64,000 nt of DNA from the NCBI RefSeq assembly GCF_001865245.1, contig NZ_MKXB01000106.1, forward strand, positions 1-64,000, in the 5' to 3' direction. The position numbers and the translations under genes are program-made. Below the pieces are notes generated by a model that was not told where the DNA came from, ran no database searches, and saw only the letters and a list, made by a program, of their open reading frames with translations. This document shows positions 43,754-52,255 of this stretch, in pieces (position 1 is the first letter of the stretch; every line of letters starts with the position of its first letter). Source of the DNA: Streptomyces sp. CC53 (GTDB taxonomy: Bacteria; Actinomycetota; Actinomycetes; Streptomycetales; Streptomycetaceae).

Positions 43754-44511
43754 GCCTCGCGGTCCGTGTCATCCCCTGCCTGGACGTCGACAACGGCCGT
43801 GTCGTCAAGGGCGTCAACTTCCAGAACCTCCGCGACGCCGGCGACCCCGTCGAGATGGCCAAGCTGTACGACGCCGAAGGCGCCGACGAGCTGACCTTCC
43901 TCGACATCACCGCCTCCTCCGGCGACCGGGAGACCACGTACGACGTGGTGCGCCGCACCGCGGAGCAGGTCTTCATCCCGCTCACGGTCGGCGGCGGCGT
44001 CCGCAGCGCCGAGGACGTCGACAAGCTGCTGCGCGCGGGCGCGGACAAGGTCGGCGTCAACACGGCGGCGATCGCCCGGCCCGAGCTGATCCGGGAGATC
44101 GCGGAGCGCTTCGGCCGTCAGGTCCTCGTCCTGTCGGTCGACGCCCGCCGGGCGCCCGGCACCCCGTCGGGCTTCGAGGTCACCACCCACGGCGGCCGCC
44201 GCGGCACCGGCATGGACGCCGTCGAGTGGGCCCACCGCGCCGCGAACCTGGGCGCCGGCGAGATCCTGCTGAACTCCATGGACGCCGACGGCACCAAGGA
44301 CGGCTACGACATCGAGATGATCGCCGCCGTGCGCAGGCACGTCGGCGTCCCGGTGATCGCGTCCGGCGGCGCGGGACGACTGGCGGACTTCCCGCCCGCC
44401 ATCGAGGCGGGCGCGGACGCGGTCCTGGCGGCGTCGGTGTTCCACTTCGGAGACCTGCGCATCCCGCAGGTGAAGGACGCCCTCCGCGAGGCGGGCCACC
44501 AGGTCCGCTGA
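43750..44511 (+). CDS. hisF: Imidazole glycerol phosphate synthase cyclase subunit
   Basis: TIM-barrel cyclase using ammonia from HisH to form imidazole glycerol phosphate and AICAR. 253 residues. Catalytic Asp in [18 protein letters not shown] (about residue 11) and VLSVDARR (about 130); phosphate loops VGGGVRS and [15 protein letters not shown] is conserved. ATG with GGAGGAGCC. Last gene of the hisD operon. Confidence 0.97.
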   Translation: MSLAVRVIPCLDVDNGRVVKGVNFQNLRDAGDPVEMAKLYDAEGADELTFLDITASSGDRETTYDVVRRTAEQVFIPLTVGGGVRSAEDVDKLLRAGADKVGVNTAAIARPELIREIAERFGRQVLVLSVDARRAPGTPSGFEVTTHGGRRGTGMDAVEWAHRAANLGAGEILLNSMDADGTKDGYDIEMIAAVRRHVGVPVIASGGAGRLADFPPAIEAGADAVLAASVFHFGDLRIPQVKDALREAGHQVR

Positions 44512-44862
44512 GCGCCCTGCCGGGCGGGGAGCGCGGGGAGGCCGGCCGCCCCGCCGAGGTGCGCGGGCGCCCGTCGACGTCCGGCAGGCGACAGCGCCCG
44601 CTGAGCACACCCTCCGGGCACGGGAGCGTGCGCGGGGGCCCGTCGACCGCCCGTGCCGGGCCGGGGAAGCGCCGCGAGGCCCACAGCGGGCCTCTGCACG
44701 TGACGGGGCACCCGGCCCGGGGGTCCGCTGCGCTGCACGACCGGTCCGGCGAGCCGGGTCGCGGAGCGCCTGCCGGCCGCGGTGGCCCGCCGGGTCCGGC
44801 GGGGCCACCGTCGGCGCCCGGGAGCGCCGCCGTGCGGCCGGCGGGCGCCTCGGAGCCCGAGG
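44512..44862. other. Spacer after hisF
   Basis: 351 GC-rich bases between hisF and the minus-strand VOC gene. A GGCGGGG / CCCCGCC hairpin near 44524-44556 may serve as terminator. No gene seen. Confidence 0.45.
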
Positions 44863-45246
44863 TCAGCCGAGGCGCTGCGTCAGCTGGACCAGGTTGCCCA
44901 CCGTGTCGTCCAGCACGGCCGTCAGCACGGGGCCCTGCTCGACGGGCTCCTGCGTGAAGGCGACCCCCAGCGCGCGCAGCCGCTCGTACTCCGCCCGCAG
45001 GTCGTCGACCGCGAAGACGATGCACGGCAGGCCCGCCTCCCGCAGGCCCTTGGTGTAGGCGCGGGCGACCGGGCTGTCGCCCGGCTCCAGCAGCAGCTCC
45101 ACGTCCTGGCCCGGCGCGCCGACGGTGACGAACAGGGCCTCGCCGAGATCGATGTGCGCCCGCGTCTCGAAGCCGAGCACGTCCGTGTAGAAGGCGTGCG
45201 CCTTCTGCTCGTCGTCCACGAACACGTTGGTCATCGCGATCCGCAC
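44863..45246 (-). CDS. VOC-superfamily (glyoxalase-like) protein
   Basis: 127 residues, one vicinal-oxygen-chelate domain of two beta-alpha-beta-beta-beta units: TNVFVDDEQKAHAFYTDVLGFETRAHIDLG and FAVDDLRAEYERLRALGVAFTQEPVEQGPV, ending TVGNLVQLTQ. Metal ligands are not unambiguous. The substrate is unknown. The GTG at 45246 lies 3 bases after the upstream mycothiol-dependent-type gene's stop, so the two genes form an operon; both families deal with thiol adducts, which makes a detoxification pair plausible. Confidence 0.85.
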   Translation of the reverse strand: MRIAMTNVFVDDEQKAHAFYTDVLGFETRAHIDLGEALFVTVGAPGQDVELLLEPGDSPVARAYTKGLREAGLPCIVFAVDDLRAEYERLRALGVAFTQEPVEQGPVLTAVLDDTVGNLVQLTQRLG

Positions 45247-45249
45247 GGC

Positions 45250-45882
45250 TCAGATCCCCAGTTCCGCTTCCAGGACCCGCGCCACCGCGTCCTTGTCGCC
45301 GTCGAGCTCCACCCGGGCCGCCTCCTGCCGCCCGTACAGGAACAGCACCAGCTCACCCGGCTCACCCGTCACCGTGACCACGGGCGCACCTCGGCGCGCC
45401 ACCGCCGTCTGGCCGTTCGGACGGCGCACGACCAGGCCCACCGGGCAGCGCCGGCCCGCGAGCCGGGCGCCCTTCTCCAGCCGGGCCCACAGCGCGTCCG
45501 CGAACACCGGGTCCAGCTCGCGCGGCGTCCAGTCCGGCTGCGCCCGCCGCACGTCCTCCGTGTGCACGTAGAACTCCGCCGTGTTCGCGCCCTCGTCCAC
45601 CTGCTTGATCGAGAACGGCGACATCCGCGGCGGCCCGCTGCGGATCAGCTGCACCAGCTCCTCGTACGGCTTCGCCGCGAACTCCGCCTGCACCCGCTCC
45701 AGCCGGTCCCGCAGCGCCCCCACCAGCACCCCCGCCGCGGCGTCCGGGCGCCGCTCCCGCACCACCAGGTGGGCCGCGAGGTCGCGGGCCGTCCATCCGT
45801 CGCACAGGGTCGGGGCGTCCGGCCCGACCGCCTCCAACAGATCGGCCAGCAGGAGCCGTTCACGCTTCGCATGGGTCGACAT
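45250..45882 (-). CDS. TIGR03085-like / maleylpyruvate isomerase (DinB-like) family protein
   Basis: 210 residues. The N-terminal four-helix DinB-like domain begins [39 protein letters not shown], with the H-x-V-x-R pattern. [15 protein letters not shown] and [25 protein letters not shown] supply further His. The C-terminal part [24 protein letters not shown] is a SCP2/wHTH-like domain. Family members are mycothiol-dependent metalloenzymes. The ATG at 45882 has no ribosome site; TACGCT lies 7 bases upstream (leaderless candidate). Divergent from hisI. Confidence 0.85.
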   Translation of the reverse strand: MSTHAKRERLLLADLLEAVGPDAPTLCDGWTARDLAAHLVVRERRPDAAAGVLVGALRDRLERVQAEFAAKPYEELVQLIRSGPPRMSPFSIKQVDEGANTAEFYVHTEDVRRAQPDWTPRELDPVFADALWARLEKGARLAGRRCPVGLVVRRPNGQTAVARRGAPVVTVTGEPGELVLFLYGRQEAARVELDGDKDAVARVLEAELGI

Positions 45883-45953
45883 GTCGGCCAGCGTACGGCG
45901 GTCCGCCCCGGTCCGCCCAGTGGACACGGCCGGGAGCGCCCCGCCGCTCGCGG

Positions 45954-45968
45954 CACAATGGCCTCATG
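45954..45968 (+). promoter_or_regulatory. Possible leaderless promoter of hisI
   Basis: CACAAT (45954-45959), 6 bases, ATG at 45966, no ribosome-binding site. Confidence 0.5.
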
Positions 45969-46316
45969 ACCAGCAACCTTGACCCGGCCATCGCCGCCCG
46001 TCTCAAGCGCAGCCCCGACGGGCTGGTCCCGGCCATCGCCCAGCAGTACGACACCGGCGAGGTGCTCATGCTCGGCTGGATGGACGACGAGGCCCTGCAC
46101 CGCACCCTCACCACCGGCCGCTGCACCTACTGGTCCCGCAGCCGCCGCGAGTACTGGGTCAAGGGCGACACCTCCGGCCACGTCCAGCTGGTCAAGTCCG
46201 TCGCCCTGGACTGCGACGCCGACACCCTCCTCGTCAAGGTCGACCAGATCGGCGCGGCCTGCCACACCGGCGCCCGTACCTGCTTCGACGCCGACGTCCT
46301 CCCCCTGGGCCAGTAA
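45966..46316 (+). CDS. hisI: Phosphoribosyl-AMP cyclohydrolase
   Basis: Third step of histidine synthesis, opening the purine ring of PR-AMP. 116 residues, single domain. [28 protein letters not shown] and the Zn/Mg ligands in [28 protein letters not shown] (Cys, Asp, Cys, His, Cys) are complete. No hisE domain is fused. It is separated from the main his operon and immediately precedes trpE (11 bases), so histidine and tryptophan synthesis are joined on one transcript here. Confidence 0.95.
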   Translation: MTSNLDPAIAARLKRSPDGLVPAIAQQYDTGEVLMLGWMDDEALHRTLTTGRCTYWSRSRREYWVKGDTSGHVQLVKSVALDCDADTLLVKVDQIGAACHTGARTCFDADVLPLGQ

Positions 46317-46327
46317 GGTCGGGCGCC

Positions 46328-47815
46328 ATGGACCTCGAGACCTTCCGCAAGCTGGCGACCGACCGCCGCGTGATTCCCGTCAGCCGCCGCCTCCTCGCGG
46401 ACGGCGACACCCCGGTGGGCCTCTACCGCAAGCTCGCCGCGGAGCGCCCCGGGACGTTCCTGCTGGAGTCCGCGGAGAACGGCCGTTCCTGGTCCCGTTA
46501 CTCCTTCGTCGGGGTCCGCAGCTCCGCCGCCCTCACCGTGCGCGACGGCGAGGCCCACTGGCTCGGCACGCCACCCGTCGGCGTCCCCGTCGACGGGGAC
46601 CCGCTGGCCGCGCTGCGCGCCACCGTCGAGGCCCTGCACACCCCCCGGGACCTGGCCGGCGGCATGCCGCCCTTCACCGGCGGCATGGTCGGCTACCTCG
46701 GCTACGACATCGTGCGCCGCCTGGAGCGCATCGGCGAGCACGGCACCGACGACCTGCGGCTGCCCGAGCTGACCATGCTGCTCACCTCGGACCTCGCCGT
46801 CCTCGACCACTGGGACGGCACGGTCCTGCTGATCGCCAACGCGATCAACCACGACGCCGCGGACTCCGGCGTGGACGAGGCGTACGCGGACGCCGTGGCC
46901 CGGCTCGACGCCATGCAGGCCGACCTCACCAAGTCCGTCGAGTCCGCGCCCGCCGCCCTCCCGCCGTCCGAGCTGCCCGACTCCACCGCGCGGTGGGGCG
47001 GTCCGGCCTACCAGGACGCCGTGGAGGACATCAAGGAGCGCATCCGCGCCGGGGAGGCCTTCCAGGTCGTGCCCTCGCAGCGGTTCGAGACGCCCTGCAC
47101 GGCGAGCGCCCTCGACGTGTACCGGGTCCTGCGGGCCACCAACCCGTCGCCGTACATGTACCTCTTCCGCTTCGACGGGTTCGACGTCGTCGGGTCCAGC
47201 CCCGAAGCGCTGGTCAAGGTCGAGGACGGCCGCGCGATGGTGCACCCCATCGCCGGCACCCGGCCGCGCGGGGCCACCCCGCAGGAGGACCAGGCCCTCG
47301 CCGACGAGCTCATCGCCGACCCCAAGGAGCGCGCCGAGCACCTCATGCTCGTCGACCTCGCCCGCAACGACCTGGGCCGCGTCTGCCGGCCGGGCTCCGT
47401 GGAGGTCGTCGACTTCATGTCGATCGAGCGGTACTCGCACGTCATGCACATCGTGTCGACCGTGACCGGCCGGGTCGCGGAGGACCGCTCCGCCTTCGAC
47501 GTGCTCACCGCCTGCTTCCCCGCGGGGACGCTGTCCGGGGCGCCCAAGCCGCGCGCCATGCAGATCATCGAGGAACTGGAGCCCAGCAGGCGCGGCCTGT
47601 ACGGCGGCGCCGTCGGCTACCTGGACTTCGCGGGCGACTCCGACACCGCGATCGCCATCCGCACGGCCGTGCTGCGCGACGGCACCGCCTACGTGCAGGC
47701 CGGGGCAGGTGTCGTCGCCGACTCCGACCCGGTCGCCGAGGACACCGAGTGCCGCAACAAGGCGGCCGCGGTGCTGCGCGCCGTCCACACCGCCAACCGG
47801 ATGAACCGGGTCTGA
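46328..47815 (+). CDS. trpE: Anthranilate synthase component I
   Basis: Converts chorismate and ammonia to anthranilate, with TrpG supplied from elsewhere. 495 residues. The N-terminal feedback-binding region has [19 protein letters not shown] (about 41-60). The chorismate-binding domain has [62 protein letters not shown] and [17 protein letters not shown]. The ATG has an AAGGTCGG site. It lies 11 bases after hisI with no room for a Trp leader peptide, so attenuation of the classical kind is unlikely. Confidence 0.96.
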   Translation: MDLETFRKLATDRRVIPVSRRLLADGDTPVGLYRKLAAERPGTFLLESAENGRSWSRYSFVGVRSSAALTVRDGEAHWLGTPPVGVPVDGDPLAALRATVEALHTPRDLAGGMPPFTGGMVGYLGYDIVRRLERIGEHGTDDLRLPELTMLLTSDLAVLDHWDGTVLLIANAINHDAADSGVDEAYADAVARLDAMQADLTKSVESAPAALPPSELPDSTARWGGPAYQDAVEDIKERIRAGEAFQVVPSQRFETPCTASALDVYRVLRATNPSPYMYLFRFDGFDVVGSSPEALVKVEDGRAMVHPIAGTRPRGATPQEDQALADELIADPKERAEHLMLVDLARNDLGRVCRPGSVEVVDFMSIERYSHVMHIVSTVTGRVAEDRSAFDVLTACFPAGTLSGAPKPRAMQIIEELEPSRRGLYGGAVGYLDFAGDSDTAIAIRTAVLRDGTAYVQAGAGVVADSDPVAEDTECRNKAAAVLRAVHTANRMNRV

Positions 47816-47840
47816 CTGCGGCGAGCCGGGAGGCATGGGG

Positions 47841-47855
47841 GATAGTGGGTGCGTG
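47841..47855 (+). promoter_or_regulatory. Possible leaderless promoter of the Trp-associated membrane protein gene
   Basis: GATAGT (47841-47846), 6 bases, GTG at 47853. It lies within the 37 bases after trpE. Confidence 0.4.
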
Positions 47856-48518
47856 AGTGCCGCATCCGTACCCCAGCCCCGTCCCGCGCGCGCGGGTGAC
47901 GCGGCGGCCGCAGGCGGCGGCCGCCGCAGCCTCGCCGCAGCCCTCCTCCTGGGCGCCGTCGGCGCCGCCGTCGTCCTCCTCGCCTCCGGCCAGACCTGGA
48001 CCACGGGCACGGTCACGGGCAGCGGCGGCAGCTTCCGCCTCGACGCGTCGGGCGGCGACGTCACCGGCGTCCCGACCGCCCTCGCGGTGGTCGGACTCGC
48101 GGCCCTCGTCGCCGTCCTCGCGGCCCGCGGCACCGGCCGGCGGATCGTCGCCCTGCTGCTCGCCGCCAGCGGCGCGGGAGCGGCCCTGGCCGCCTTCCTG
48201 GGCGCGTCCGACACCGCGGCGCTCGACGCGGAGGCCGCCCGCACCACCGGCGACGCCGCCGCCCGCGTCGAGGGCCTCGCCCAGACCGCCTGGCCGACCG
48301 TGGCGGGCGCGGCGGCCCTGCTGCTCCTCGCCGCCGGGCTGATCGCCCTGCGCCACGGCTCCGCCTGGCCCACCATGTCCGGCCGGTACGAGAGGGACGG
48401 CGGCCCGCGCACCCGTGCCGCCCGCCGCCCGGCCGAGGAGTCCGAGCGGCCGGAGGAGCTGTGGAAGGCCCTCGACCGCGGCGAGGACCCCACGGACCCG
48501 GTCGACCGCACCGACTGA
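47853..48518 (+). CDS. Trp-biosynthesis-associated membrane protein (TIGR02234 type)
   Basis: 221 residues from the GTG at 47853. Four transmembrane helices: SLAAALLLGAVGAAVVLLAS, PTALAVVGLAALVAVLAA, IVALLLAASGAGAALAAFLG and PTVAGAAALLLLAAGLIAL. The extracytoplasmic loop SGQTWTTGTVTGSGGSF after helix 1 is characteristic. A charged cytoplasmic tail ends ALDRGEDPTDPVDRTD. The family name comes from its constant position beside trp genes in actinobacteria; the biochemical role is unknown. Confidence 0.87.
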   Translation: MSAASVPQPRPARAGDAAAAGGGRRSLAAALLLGAVGAAVVLLASGQTWTTGTVTGSGGSFRLDASGGDVTGVPTALAVVGLAALVAVLAARGTGRRIVALLLAASGAGAALAAFLGASDTAALDAEAARTTGDAAARVEGLAQTAWPTVAGAAALLLLAAGLIALRHGSAWPTMSGRYERDGGPRTRAARRPAEESERPEELWKALDRGEDPTDPVDRTD

Positions 48519-48656
48519 CCCGAGGCCGCGCCCACCAGCCCCCGGGTGCGACGGCACCCCCGGATCACCCGCGGGTGCGCGCGTGCGGGACAATGGCCGC
48601 GAGCGACCGCACTCCGCGGGGCCTCACCACAGAGCAACATCAACGAGGAGCAACTC

Positions 48657-48908
48657 ATGGCGGGCAGCGCCCACGGACACACCCCGGCCGCCTGGACCGG
48701 TGTCATGATCGCCTTCATCGGCTTCTGCGTCGCCGGTGTCTTCATGGTGGCGGCCAACCCGCTCGGTTTCTGGGCCGGTCTGGGGATCGTGGTGCTCGGC
48801 GGCGTCGTCGGCGGCATCATGCGCATGATGGGCATGGGCCAGCAGAAGCCGACCGCGGAGCAGCTGGAGGCCCGCTCCCGCGCCGCGGGCGCCCAGGCGG
48901 CCTCCTGA
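48657..48908 (+). CDS. HGxxPAAW-family small membrane protein
   Basis: 83 residues. The N-terminus GSAHGHTPAAWTGVMIAFIG has the HGxxPAAW signature. Two helices, WTGVMIAFIGFCVAGVFMVAA and WAGLGIVVLGGVVGGIMRMMG, are followed by a charged tail. ATG with a GAGGAG site at 48645-48650; a GACAAT -10 box lies at 48590-48595. Actinobacterial protein of unknown function found near trp genes. Confidence 0.87.
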   Translation: MAGSAHGHTPAAWTGVMIAFIGFCVAGVFMVAANPLGFWAGLGIVVLGGVVGGIMRMMGMGQQKPTAEQLEARSRAAGAQAAS

Positions 48909-49045
48909 CCCTCGGGTCCGCCGCGGACGGCGGCGGCGCGCGCAAGGCGCGGTCCGGAAGCCCCTGACCGCGCCTTTCCGCTGTGCGCCGCGCCCGTGCG
49001 GCACCCGCGCGGACCGGTGGGGCTGCGCGGCCTCCCGCCCGCGGC

Positions 49046-49060
49046 GACAATCACCGGATG
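49046..49060 (+). promoter_or_regulatory. Possible leaderless promoter of the DUF2752 gene
   Basis: GACAAT (49046-49051), 6 bases, ATG at 49058, no ribosome-binding site. Confidence 0.45.
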
Positions 49061-49669
49061 GACGCCACCCCGCACGCCAGCGCCCCGCCCCGTCCCGCCC
49101 CACCGCAGGCCGCCCCGCACCCGGCCGCCGGGGCCCCGGAGCACCCCGCCCCGACCCACGGGACCCCCGGGGGGCCCGCCCCGCTCCAGGGGGAGGCCAC
49201 CGTGCCGCCGCACGCCGCCCGGCCCCCCGCGGCTCCGGCACCCCGCGCGGTCCCGCCGTACGGCGCCCCCCCGCCGTTGGCCCGGCGGGTCGCCGGTCCC
49301 CTGGGGCTGCTCGCCGGTGCCGCAGCCGCCTTCGCGTTCGTCGCCGCCGTGGACCCCAACGAACCCGGCCACTACCCGGCCTGCCCGCTGCTCCAGTACA
49401 CCGGCCTGTACTGCCCCGGCTGCGGCGGGCTGCGCAGCGCGCACGCCTTCGCCCACGGGGACCTGGCCACTGCACTCGGGGCGAACGCGATGGCCGTAGC
49501 CGGCTACGTCGTCTTCGCCGCACTGATGCTCGTCTGGCTCGTCAGGGCCGTCCGCGGCGTACGGTTCCACCTCACCGTCCATCCCGCCGCCTGGTGGGTG
49601 TTCGGCACCGCGGGCGCCCTGTTCTGCGTGATCCGGAACCTGCCGTTCGGTGGCGCGCTCGCTCCGTGA
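49058..49669 (+). CDS. DUF2752 membrane protein
   Basis: 203 residues. The first 80 are Pro/Ala-rich and disordered. The DUF2752 core has CPLLQYTGLYCPGCGGLRSAHAFAHGD (about 110-136), with a C-x2-C pair, flanked by transmembrane helices GPLGLLAGAAAAFAFVAAV, MAVAGYVVFAALMLVWLV and WWVFGTAGALFCVIRNL. The Cys motif suggests metal binding. Function unknown. The gene sits between the HGxxPAAW gene and trpC. Confidence 0.87.
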   Translation: MDATPHASAPPRPAPPQAAPHPAAGAPEHPAPTHGTPGGPAPLQGEATVPPHAARPPAAPAPRAVPPYGAPPPLARRVAGPLGLLAGAAAAFAFVAAVDPNEPGHYPACPLLQYTGLYCPGCGGLRSAHAFAHGDLATALGANAMAVAGYVVFAALMLVWLVRAVRGVRFHLTVHPAAWWVFGTAGALFCVIRNLPFGGALAP

Positions 49670-49763
49670 GACGGTCCCCCGAAACAGCAGGTCAGAGCCG
49701 TAGGGTGGAGGAGAGCCGACGGCACCGGCCGCGGCCCGTGCGGTTTCCCGCCGCGCGGCCGGA

Positions 49764-49769
49764 TACCAT
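49764..49769 (+). promoter_or_regulatory. Candidate -10 of trpC
   Basis: TACCAT about 51 bases upstream of the trpC GTG, in the 151-base spacer after the DUF2752 gene. The leader contains CCCT-CCGGA-AGGGG pairing that overlaps the ribosome site. Confidence 0.3.
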
Positions 49770-49820
49770 CGAGGTGTCCGGCTGATCAGACATCACACCC
49801 TCCGGAAGGGGGCCTCTCGC

Positions 49821-50630
49821 GTGAGTGTGCTCGACGAGATCATCGACGGAGTGCGCGCCGACCTCGCGGAGCGGCAGGCGCGGGTCTCCCTCGACGAGCT
49901 CAAGGAGCGGGCCGCCAAGGCGCCCCAGGCCCGTGACGGAGCCGCCGCACTGCGCGGCGACGGCGTCCAGGTCATCTGCGAGGTGAAGCGGTCCAGCCCC
50001 TCCAAGGGAGCCCTCGCCGCCATCGCGGACCCCGCGGCCCTCGCGGCCGACTACGAGGCGGGCGGCGCCGCCGTCATCTCCGTCCTCACCGAGGAGCGAC
50101 GCTTCGGCGGGTCGCTCGCCGACCTGGAGGCCGTCCGCGCCCGGGTCGACATCCCCGTCCTGCGCAAGGACTTCATCGTCACCGCGTACCAGCTCTGGGA
50201 GGCGCGGGCACACGGCGCCGACCTCGCCCTGCTGATCGTGGCCGCCCTGGACCAGCCCGCGCTGGTCTCGCTGATCGAGCGCGCCGAGTCCATCGGGCTC
50301 ACCCCGCTCGTGGAGGTCCACGACGAGGAGGAGGTCGCCCGGGCCGTCGACGCGGGCGCCCGCGTCATCGGCGTCAACGCCCGCGACCTCAAGACCCTCA
50401 AGGTCGACCGCTCCACCTTCGAGCGGGTCGTCCCGGAGATCCCGTCGGGCATCGTCAGGATCGCCGAGTCCGGTGTCCGGGGACCGCACGACCTGATCGC
50501 CTACGCCAACGCCGGCGCCGACGCCGTCCTGGTCGGCGAGTCGCTCGTCACCGTCCGCGACCCGAAGGCGGCCGTGGCCGACCTCGTCGCCGCGGGCGCC
50601 CACCCCGCGCTGCGCCACGGGCGGGACTGA
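49821..50630 (+). CDS. trpC: Indole-3-glycerol phosphate synthase
   Basis: TIM-barrel enzyme closing the indole ring. 269 residues, mono-functional (no TrpF fusion). [17 protein letters not shown], catalytic [16 protein letters not shown] (about 52-67), [21 protein letters not shown], and [13 protein letters not shown] with SGVRGPHDL are diagnostic. GTG start with GGAAGGGGGCC. First gene of trpC-trpM-trpB-trpA. Its own promoter candidate lies about 50 bases upstream. Confidence 0.97.
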   Translation: MSVLDEIIDGVRADLAERQARVSLDELKERAAKAPQARDGAAALRGDGVQVICEVKRSSPSKGALAAIADPAALAADYEAGGAAVISVLTEERRFGGSLADLEAVRARVDIPVLRKDFIVTAYQLWEARAHGADLALLIVAALDQPALVSLIERAESIGLTPLVEVHDEEEVARAVDAGARVIGVNARDLKTLKVDRSTFERVVPEIPSGIVRIAESGVRGPHDLIAYANAGADAVLVGESLVTVRDPKAAVADLVAAGAHPALRHGRD

Positions 50631-50639
50631 CCCCCCGCC

Positions 50640-50831
50640 ATGACCGCCCCTGTCACCCGCCACCCCGCCGCGCCCCCCGCGGCGTACGCCCGCCTGGCCC
50701 GGGGCTGCCGCCCGCGCGGCTGCCGGGCCCCGGCCCGGCGCGTGCACGGGCGGCGGGTGCGGTACGTGATCGGCGACGAACCGGGCCAGGTCAACGGGAT
50801 GCGATGGCGCGTCAGGACCGCGTGCCGCTAG
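50640..50831 (+). CDS. trpM: TrpM small regulatory protein
   Basis: 63 residues, basic, with one Trp. The C-terminal half, CRPRGCRAPARRVHGRRVRY then IGDEPGQVNGMRWRVRTACR, has four Cys and many Arg. Its length and position between trpC and trpB match TrpM (formerly TrpX) of Streptomyces coelicolor, reported to modulate tryptophan synthesis and differentiation. The ATG lies 9 bases after trpC and lacks an adjacent ribosome site, so it may be translated by reinitiation. No enzyme motif. Confidence 0.8.
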   Translation: MTAPVTRHPAAPPAAYARLARGCRPRGCRAPARRVHGRRVRYVIGDEPGQVNGMRWRVRTACR

Positions 50832-50841
50832 CGGTCCACCC

Positions 50842-50991
50842 GGGGGGCGCCCCGCGCCCCCCGTACCCCCGGACGTATGACCCAGGGGGCGGAGGCATCG
50901 CCTCCGTGTGCTCTCCCGCGCAGCGCGGGGGAGCGGACCGCCGACGGCACCACCACGTGCACCCACACCATCGCAGGCCCCCGCGGGGGCC
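50842..50991 (+). promoter_or_regulatory. Four consecutive hairpins in the trpM-trpB spacer
   Basis: Hairpins at 50842-50862 (9-bp stem, CCC loop), 50890-50906 (7 bp, ATC loop), 50911-50933 (9 bp with one wobble, 5-base loop) and 50976-50991 (GGCCCCCGCGGGGGCC palindrome). The first could terminate trpCM transcripts. The last lies about 12 bases before the trpB ribosome site. This is a dense array for a 185-base spacer. Confidence 0.5.
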
Positions 50992-51017
50992 GGTCCTGGC
51001 ATAGGAGCATGCGCTGA
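50877..51017 (+). CDS. 46-codon ORF overlapping the trpB start
   Basis: ATG at 50877 opens a frame of 46 codons, [11 protein letters not shown]... with a Thr-rich run (ACC ACC ACG TGC ACC CAC ACC) and one Trp near the end, whose TGA (51015-51017) overlaps the trpB ATG. The ribosome site for trpB lies inside it. It may be a leader cistron through the hairpin region. There is no tandem Trp codon, so it is not a classical Trp attenuator peptide. It could be chance. Confidence 0.35.
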   Translation: MTQGAEASPPCALPRSAGERTADGTTTCTHTIAGPRGGRSWHRSMR

Positions 51018-52255
51018 TGTCCAGCGAGTTCTTCATCCCCGACCCGGAACGCCGGGTCCCCGACGCCGCCGGCTACTTCGGCGCCTTCGGCGGCAAGTTC
51101 ATCCCCGAGGCCCTCGTCGCCGCCGTCGACGAGGTCGCCGTCGAGTACGAGAAGGCGAAGGCCGATCCCGCCTTCGCCCGCGAGCTCGACGAGCTGCTGG
51201 TGCACTACACCGGCCGGCCCAGCGCCCTGACCGAGGTGCCGAGGTTCGCCGAGCACGCCGGAGGTGCCCGCGTCTTCCTCAAGCGCGAGGACCTCAACCA
51301 CACCGGCTCCCACAAGATCAACAACGTGCTGGGGCAGGCCCTGCTCACCCGGCGCATGGGCAAGACCCGCGTCATCGCCGAGACGGGCGCCGGGCAGCAC
51401 GGTGTCGCCACCGCCACCGCCTGCGCGCTGTTCGGACTCGACTGCACCATCTACATGGGTGAGGTCGACACGCAGCGCCAGGCCCTCAACGTGGCCCGCA
51501 TGCGCATGCTCGGCGCCGAGGTCGTCGCCGTGAAGTCCGGCAGCCGCACCCTCAAGGACGCCATCAACGAGGCGTTCCGCGACTGGGTCGCCAACGTCGA
51601 CAGCACGCACTACCTGTTCGGGACCGTCGCGGGCCCGCACCCGTTCCCGGCGATGGTGCGCGACTTCCACCGCGTCATCGGCGTCGAGGCGCGCCGCCAG
51701 GTCCTGGAGCGCGCCGGCCGGCTGCCCGACGCCGCCGTGGCCTGCGTGGGCGGCGGCTCCAACGCCATCGGCCTCTTCCACGCCTTCATTCCCGACGCCT
51801 CCGTCCGCCTCGTCGGCTGCGAGCCCGCAGGGCACGGCATCGAGAGCGGCGAGCACGCGGCCACCCTCACCGCGGGCGAGCCGGGCATCCTGCACGGGTC
51901 GCGCTCGTACGTCCTCCAGGACGACGAGGGCCAGATCACCGAGCCGTACTCGATCTCGGCCGGCCTGGACTACCCCGGCATCGGCCCCGAGCACGCCTAC
52001 CTCAAGGACTCCGGGCGCGGCGAGTACCGGGCCGTCACCGACGGCGCCGCCATGCAGGCGCTGCGCCTGCTGTCGCGCACCGAGGGGATCATCCCGGCCA
52101 TCGAGTCGGCGCACGCCCTCGCCGGGGCGCTGGAGCTCGGGCGCGAACTCGGCCCGGACGGGCTGCTCGTGGTCAACCTGTCCGGCCGCGGCGACAAGGA
52201 CATGGACACCGCCGCCCGCTACTTCGGGCTCTACGACGGGGAGGGGTCCGAGTGA
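51017..52255 (+). CDS. trpB: Tryptophan synthase beta subunit
   Basis: PLP enzyme condensing indole and serine. 412 residues. [17 protein letters not shown] is the family N-terminus; the PLP lysine is in [16 protein letters not shown] (about 95-110); [15 protein letters not shown] and [13 protein letters not shown] bind the cofactor phosphate; [17 protein letters not shown] ends the domain. ATG with AGGAG 9 bases upstream. Overlaps trpA by GTGA. Confidence 0.97.
   Translation: MSSEFFIPDPERRVPDAAGYFGAFGGKFIPEALVAAVDEVAVEYEKAKADPAFARELDELLVHYTGRPSALTEVPRFAEHAGGARVFLKREDLNHTGSHKINNVLGQALLTRRMGKTRVIAETGAGQHGVATATACALFGLDCTIYMGEVDTQRQALNVARMRMLGAEVVAVKSGSRTLKDAINEAFRDWVANVDSTHYLFGTVAGPHPFPAMVRDFHRVIGVEARRQVLERAGRLPDAAVACVGGGSNAIGLFHAFIPDASVRLVGCEPAGHGIESGEHAATLTAGEPGILHGSRSYVLQDDEGQITEPYSISAGLDYPGIGPEHAYLKDSGRGEYRAVTDGAAMQALRLLSRTEGIIPAIESAHALAGALELGRELGPDGLLVVNLSGRGDKDMDTAARYFGLYDGEGSE

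Noticed and set aside
46317..46327. Possible Trp leader peptide or attenuator before trpE
   Set aside because: Only 11 bases separate hisI and trpE, so there is no room. No tandem Trp codons found there or before trpC.
46127..49582. 1151-codon minus-strand frame opposite trpE and the small membrane genes
   Set aside because: Shadow frame crossing several genuine genes. Low complexity and no domain.
50804..51004. 66-codon frame with a His-rich run (HHHVHPHH) before trpB
   Set aside because: It looks like a histidine leader peptide, but it has no ribosome site, overlaps trpM's end and precedes trp genes. The other frame ending at trpB's ATG is the better candidate.
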